Position numbers and translations under genes: made by a program. Of a stretch of 64,000 bases of DNA, positions 58,749 to 64,000 are shown one piece after another. Numbering within the stretch: position 1 is the first letter of the stretch; each line of letters opens with the position of its first letter. Under the pieces are notes generated by a model. That model did no database searches. It was not told the origin of the DNA and saw only the letters and a program-made list of their open reading frames with translations. The DNA comes from Adiantum capillus-veneris (Eukaryota; Streptophyta; Polypodiopsida; Polypodiales; Pteridaceae), in NCBI GenBank assembly GCA_014529385.2, contig CM043954.1, forward strand, positions 1,594,501 to 1,658,500, written 5' to 3'.

Positions 58749-60220
58749 TGGTTGACAACAACACGATGTGTTCAAGATGTTTGCCACTGAGGACAGATTG
58801 GATGGGGACAATTACCGTATGTGGGCTTATATGATGCAACATGTTCTTGGGTCGAAGGGTGTTTGGAACATTGTGCAGGGCATTGATGTACATCCTAGTT
58901 GTGAGGATACATGCAATGTTGAGGATGTTGTAGGTCTTGCTGCAAGGATTGCTGGTATTAGAGTTGTTTCACCTACAATAGAACAAGCTCGCTGGGATCT
59001 AAAAGATGTGTAGGCTCATGCATTTATTGTGTTGTCTATGAAGCGCACTATTACTCCTCACATTCGATCACCAAAATCTGCAAAACACGCTTGGGATATT
59101 CTGGTTGGTCTTTATGCAAGCTGCAATGAGGCAAAAATTGCATTGTTGCGTAAATATCTGGAGTCAAAGATTATGCATGAGGAAGATGACATGGAAACTT
59201 TCCTTGCTGGTGTCAAGGATATCAACGAGCAACTTATTTCGGCAGGAGAAATCATTTTAGACAATTCCCTTGTGCAAACTGTTCTTGATGCCTTGCAATA
59301 TTCTTACAAGATTTTTTCTAATACTTGGAGACTTATGACCCAAGAAAATCTTGAAGTTGTCAAGTTTGATGCATTATGCACATTGTTGTTGCAAGAGTCA
59401 CTTTTTAGAAAAAACAGGACTAGACAACATGCAGTTGAACATGCCTTTATTGATGCTCAAAGAAAAGGTGGTAACAACAATGCAACCACTTCTATGCTTC
59501 TTCTGCGAGTGGAAAATCACATCTTCCTAATGCTTCTTCTGGTAGCAATTCATTTAAAACTTTTGGTGATAAGCGCAAAAAGAAGATGCATTACCATTGT
59601 TGTAAAGCTAATGATCACTCGATCAAGTAGTGTCCTAAGTTAAAGGCCAAAGAGGCTAAGAAGAAAGCGGGTGGTTCCACTACTAATGCTAGTTCCACTA
59701 CAAATGCAGCTATTGTTGAGTCTTCTGTGAAAGGAGACTGTGATGTTGATGTTGATGCAGAATGGGCTTTTAGTGCAGAGTGCACTTATAATCCTGTTTT
59801 TCATGATGCATGCATGCCAGTTGCTGCAGATTCACATGTGTGGTATTTTGACAATGGTGCTACAAATCACATTACCTCACATCGCAATTTTTTCACCTCT
59901 CTTGAATGTGCCCCTCATGTGAATTCATTTACTTGTGCTAACAATGCCTCTTATCCAATTCACAGAGTTGGAAAGTTTGTGCTTAGTGCTGCAAATGGCA
60001 GTTCTTTCACACTTGTTGATGCACTTTATGTACCTGGGATCAAGAAGAATCTTTTGTCAATATTTGCACTTACTAGATTTGGTCTTGTAGTCGAATTTGT
60101 GGATGACAGATGTACAGTACATGATCTCAATTTCGGTGATAAAATTGTTGCATCATTTTATGCCGTGGGATGTATAAGATCACTTTGTATGACAAGTGTG
60201 GGCAAAATTTTACAAATATA
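58749..60220 (+). pseudogene. Copia gag and protease
   Basis: Gag starts at an ATG at 58749 with a frame change near 58768. Conserved blocks are LDGDNYRMWAYMMQHVL, then SAKHAWDILVGLYASCNEAK, then LLRKYLESKIMHEEDDMETF. The knuckle near 59585 (HYHCCKANDHSIK) has Tyr for its first Cys and a TAG before its last. The protease signature WYFDNGATNHIT lies near 59845 and is followed by YVPGIKKNLLSI. Stops occur at 59011, near 59628 and at 60219, and a frameshift near 59490. Confidence 0.8.
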
Positions 60221-60316
60221 GTTGTGGATTTTTTTTTCCCCCAAAAAAAGATCATTATATTAGTTAATGAAACTGCTCATAGGGCTACAACCACCTCTAC
60301 TAGAGAGGGCTACAAA

Positions 60317-61262
60317 AATCGGGTGTGTGCAAGATCAGGTGTACCCAATTTTGGCATTAGGTGGAAAGTGTGACACTCAAGGTGTTCAACACATTTGTCT
60401 ACACCTCGTATGTGAGCATGGTCAACTAGGACTAAGATGCTATAATATACGCTTGGAGAATGAAAAAATGCCAATTTTTAAATCTTTGATAGATTTTTGA
60501 CCCTAAGATGTACATTAAGGATAATCCAAAGGTTGTACGTAAGTAAAATGGATAAAAGATAAGCTTATGAAGCCTAACTACACAATATTTTTTCTATGGG
60601 TTCCTTGTACCACAAACTATAATATAGATCAAATCCATGAGAAAATAATGAATTTTTTATTTATTATAATTATAAGAAGAGTTGAATTTTATTTATTGAC
60701 AATCTATGTAAACTTTCCAAGGAAGATCTGTCAAAATTCAACCATTAAAGTATGGTTTTTTTTGTCTCACCACATTTCGCATAACTATATCTATCAAACG
60801 ACCGTAGGATCTTGAGAAATTAGCCTTGCATCTATAGGTGATGTCTGGATTGCTTAAATTTTTGACAAAGTTAATTACTAATAATTTAAATAAATGAGCA
60901 AAAAACTTCAACAATTTTAAATATTCTCTTTAAGCATATACAAGATTCGTGTGCAAGTTTATTTCAAAATTAAGTAAGTGGTAAGAGAATTATATAAGAA
61001 CCTATGTTAAGACCACAATGTTGTGATAGGGCGTGACATGTCAAACCAAGAGATTCCTTACACACAAAAAGTACTATTTTCTTTAGTTTTTTAAGAAATT
61101 GGGCCTTTTTGGTATGTTAGTACTTATGCCTTTTATGTGGCCACCAATTCTTGGCTCTTAGAAATGAGTATAGCTAGGGTGTCATGCAAGCTTGCTTTTT
61201 TGCAGTGTAAAGCTGCATAGACTACCAAAACTGGGTACACCTGATCTTGCATACACCCAATC
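60317..61262. mobile_element. Non-coding element with 34-bp terminal inverted repeats
   Basis: GGGTGTGTGCAAGATCAGGT and its continuation (60321-60354) recur inverted at 61225-61258 with two mismatches. AATC precedes the left end and follows the right end and may be a 4-bp target duplication. The interior (about 870 bp) is AT-rich with no coding frame, like a large MITE. Confidence 0.65.
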
Positions 61263-61509
61263 ATAAGGGGAGACTCTCCCAATGAAAAAACAACATATGT
61301 ACCATGAGGCTAAATCAGGAGATGGGAGGAGGGAAAATACACACATGTGGACGGTAGTGCCATCTGAGACCACCCTGGACCATGGTGAAGAAAGGCCCAG
61401 AGAGCTAGAGTTGAAAGAAAGCCTCTCTATGCTCTTGCATACAATCGCAGCTGCCTTGGAGTCTCACAAATTGTCCTCTAAGAGTATGCATCAACTCTAG
61501 CCAGAGATC

Positions 61510-62640
61510 TCAAACTGTCTCTGCTGGTGATACAGGACGAGTCTCAAAGATGCGGAAGCAGCTGGCCCGCCAAATGAACCAGAGCGTTAGGCCACAGAGG
61601 AGCTCCCAACACTCCTCTCTCGCACTGCACCACTCTTGTGGAGTAAGCTCTGTAGCAGGCTGGAGTGTAGGTCGACCCCCCTGGATCACTATCATCCTGC
61701 CTGCCGATAGGCCCGTGAGAGTGGACCAAGCAATTGCCCCCCAAGTGTATTGTCGTGATGTGAAAAAAGTTGGCATCATCCGAAGGACATAAATCCAAAC
61801 CTGTTGTGCCATAGGAAAGTCCCAAAGACAATGATGTTGGCTCTCCACAGGATGGCCACAAGTTGCACATGCTATCAAAAGTCCACTATGTACAAGCCAG
61901 CCCCCCAATGTTGTAGCGATATGTGCAACCAGCCACCACTGGAACAAAGTGACTTGTTGCGGCTGTGTGGCATCCCACAAACTTACCCAAAATTTTGACA
62001 AGAACTCAGCTGTGAGACCCTCCTCCTACCAATAAGGTGCTGCAGACAGCAAGACAAGCTCTCTCCGTGCTGCCAGTATGTGACGCCCCAATCGAGCAGT
62101 GTACTGAAAGAAAGGGACACCTGGATGAGGCAAAAGGGTCCGCCAAAACCACTCCCTAGGATCCCACTACACTCGTGCCAGTAGACAACTCTCCCAAGCC
62201 CATAGCCTCCATTGGCCAATCTCAAGAGCTGTTGGGTTAGAATCTATGACACAAGTCCTCCCATAGATGCCCACAACTCAGATCCTCTAAAAAAATCACT
62301 CTGCAACTTGTGGGGCCTCAATTGAAACTTGGTGTAAACGACCCTCACCCTGTAGCTTGAAACACAAGGAGGGTATAATCTCTGAGCAAGCCCGAATTGC
62401 GATGAGGACCTCTAGTCGTTTGAAGGCCCCCATCCATCTGGGCGTTGCTGACCCAAGAGGTGTGAGCCACTCAGCTGGTACTACCTCTATGATGTCTTGA
62501 CACATGCTTTTCACCCCTCTCATGCCATGTAGCCGGATGCTCTAAAGCTCCTCTAACAAACCTGAGAACTGCAGCCAGTCACCGAAGGTGCGTGCTTGAC
62601 CCTCTGCCATGGGACCCCAAGAAACATGAGGCAAAAAGTT
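61510..62640 (-). pseudogene. LINE fragment with zf-RVT domain
   Basis: The zf-RVT segment (62001-61740) reads QVTLFQWWLVAHIATTLGGW, then CATCGHPVESQHHCLWDFPM, the zinc-binding module that follows RT in plant LINEs. Upstream (62640-62000) are decayed RT-connection segments (WLTPLGSATPRWMG, then RLGRHILAARRELVLL). The C-terminal tail ends at 61510. No RT catalytic block is present. GC content is higher than its surroundings, so it is a different LINE lineage from the one at 5.6-10.4 kb. Confidence 0.65.
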
Positions 62641-62955
62641 GCTTAAGGATTCATTAACTTTTCAATCACCTCAGTTGTTACCTCAAGAATCTCTTTAGAT
62701 TTTGATTCTTATGATTTTCCCTTGGGTCTAGGACCCTCTATTGAAACCTCTCCCCTTAGGCACTTGAGTTTTCTATACTTCTAAACAGCCCTAGTTTCAG
62801 TTGCATCAAAGGTAGCAGGTGCACCCGCCTTAAATTTTAATTTGAGTGTGGAAAGAGATTGGCTATGAACCTCTCCTTCTTTAGGAACTCTGCACCATCA
62901 GCAGGGTTGGCAATATTTCTCACCCATACAACCCAAAGACGTAGAAACTCTTGTT

Positions 62956-63230
62956 CTACATGTAGTAGTCATCTAAGTCCTTTTGCTTGTAAAAAACAAT
63001 GTCTTGCCATAGATTTTGATTGTTTTGGGGGTCAAAGAAGTACCGTTTGAAATGTTCAATGACTTTCTTATAGTTTCCCTTAACATCCTGAGATAGAGAG
63101 TCAAACCAAGTGCTAGCATCTTTCCTAAGGACCACTTCAAACATTTCTAAGAATTCATCATCTTCTATCACTCTCTTTATGTGGCAAGCCATTTTGAAAT
63201 TTGCTAAAAATAACTCGGTAGGATGACAAG
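62956..63230 (-). pseudogene. Ty3/gypsy gag fragment
   Basis: A Retrotrans_gag-like stretch: MACHIKRVIEDDEFLEMFEV, then DASTWFDSLSQDVKGNYKKV, then FKRYFFDPQNNQNLW. Open for ~78 residues; no neighbouring pol was seen on this strand. Confidence 0.6.
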
Positions 63231-63956
63231 GTTTGGTGACGCGAGAATTTCTCCTACTCTTTGGACACCAAACATGAATAGCATACGTTGTTGGAAATGG
63301 ATCTTTCTACTAATTGGAACGTTTATTCTAATGTGTGGAGTGACATGAAAGGGAAAAACCTCTATTCTTGGGCACTTATCCATGGTCTATGTATGACCTA
63401 ATGCTTAAAAAAGAACAAAGATATATACGTCCAAACTAAGATCATACATAATGAGAGGCAAAATAAAAGGATTTACCAAAGCGTTTATTGCAGCCAACTA
63501 AGAGGACCTAAAATTATAAGAATTACACATTGAAATTGCAACTTAGTACTAACAATGATGTGTATCTTTTGCCTTGCAATGAGAATGAAAGGATCATACA
63601 AATTCTTGTGATTCATGCAAACTACTTGACTATTCTAAAGTTTGAATCTACACAAAAATATACACAAGCTGTCCTCAGTGGGGACACCAAAATTGAGGCA
63701 GTTCGGAGCGGGCAACAAGAGAGGCGACCTCTAAACACCCCTCAAGGCTCCCATGCTGCTCAATTGGGGCTAGGACAACCACAAGCAAGAAACAACAACA
63801 ACAAACCCACAACCAAATAAGTTAAGGGGCACCACCTAGTCATTGGATGCGACATAGGACGCAAGAAGATTAGTCACAACCAAAAGAGGTGTAAACAAAA
63901 CACACACAAAAAATCTCACACCAAATGGTGCAAGAGAGTGTCAAAGAAAAGGAAAG
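63231..63956. other. No gene recognised
   Basis: The frame at 63530-63820 is open but its content is not recognisable (Gln/Asn-rich end). Confidence 0.3.
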
Positions 63957-63981
63957 AAAGAGAGAGAGAGAGAGAGAGAGT
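63957..63981. repeat. (GA)n microsatellite
   Basis: Short GA tract near the right edge. Confidence 0.85.
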
Positions 63982-64000
63982 AATGGAGTTTGTGCAAATA

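Larger units (their letters stand above)
58160..60230 (+). mobile_element. Ty1/copia element, 5' half
   Basis: 5' LTR, PBS, gag and protease are present. Similarity ends near 60230, so integrase and RT are lost. It inserted into the gypsy RNase H region and is the same family and orientation as 4136-5574. Confidence 0.8.

Overview
The window looks like nuclear DNA of a land plant. The evidence is an AP2/ERF transcription factor, plant-type CACTA (TNP2, DUF4218, DUF4216) and BED/DUF659 hAT transposases, Ty1/copia and Ty3/gypsy elements primed by initiator-Met tRNA, GT-AG introns, and many long (CT)n/(GA)n microsatellites. The repeat load and the odd two-gene elements would suit a fern or another large-genome seedless plant, but that is a guess. 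No rRNA, CRISPR, prokaryotic or organellar feature was seen.

Layout. 1-4135: minus-strand Ty3/gypsy element, cut by the window edge, with gag-pol nearly readable. 4136-5574: 3' part of a copia element with its 3' LTR. 5575-8430: LINE RT half. 8440-8795: microsatellite and palindrome cluster. 9257-10440: LINE ORF1 plus the start of its endonuclease. 12.6-17.4 kb: CACTA/TNP2 element with inverted subterminal repeat arrays. 18.6-35.5 kb (composite A): promoter-like sequences in inverted orientation at both ends, each followed by a probable 5' intron full of degenerate short repeats. The left one leads to a hAT transposase (+), the right one to a kinase-like pseudogene and an unknown coiled-coil ORF (-). 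The kinase-like gene is split by a 10.17-kb LTR retroelement (23657-33827) of form LTR-internal-LTR-internal-LTR, flanked by the perfect 5-bp duplication TATTT. 36.5-38.5 kb: AP2/ERF gene (-), the only clear host gene. 39.8-42.3 kb: SINE-like, LINE and copia remnants and a tandem repeat.

43.3-54.5 kb (composite B) is the most unusual segment. A two-exon gene for an atypical DDE-type transposase-like protein (+) converges on minus-strand genes. These encode a spliced coiled-coil/RING-like protein and an Asp-rich repeat protein ending in an FCP1/NIF-type HAD phosphatase-like domain. The intron of the transposase-like gene, the convergent intergenic space and an intron of the RING-like gene are all filled with variants of one palindrome, TGTGCTATATAGCACA. 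I read B as a candidate undescribed multi-gene DNA transposon. The copy here is decayed.

54.7-63.2 kb: decayed gypsy (+), a copia 5' half (+) inserted into it, a ~0.94-kb element with 34-bp terminal inverted repeats, a LINE zf-RVT fragment (-) and a gypsy gag fragment (-).

Almost everything except the ERF gene is mobile DNA or its debris. All domain calls come from reading motifs by eye, without database searches.
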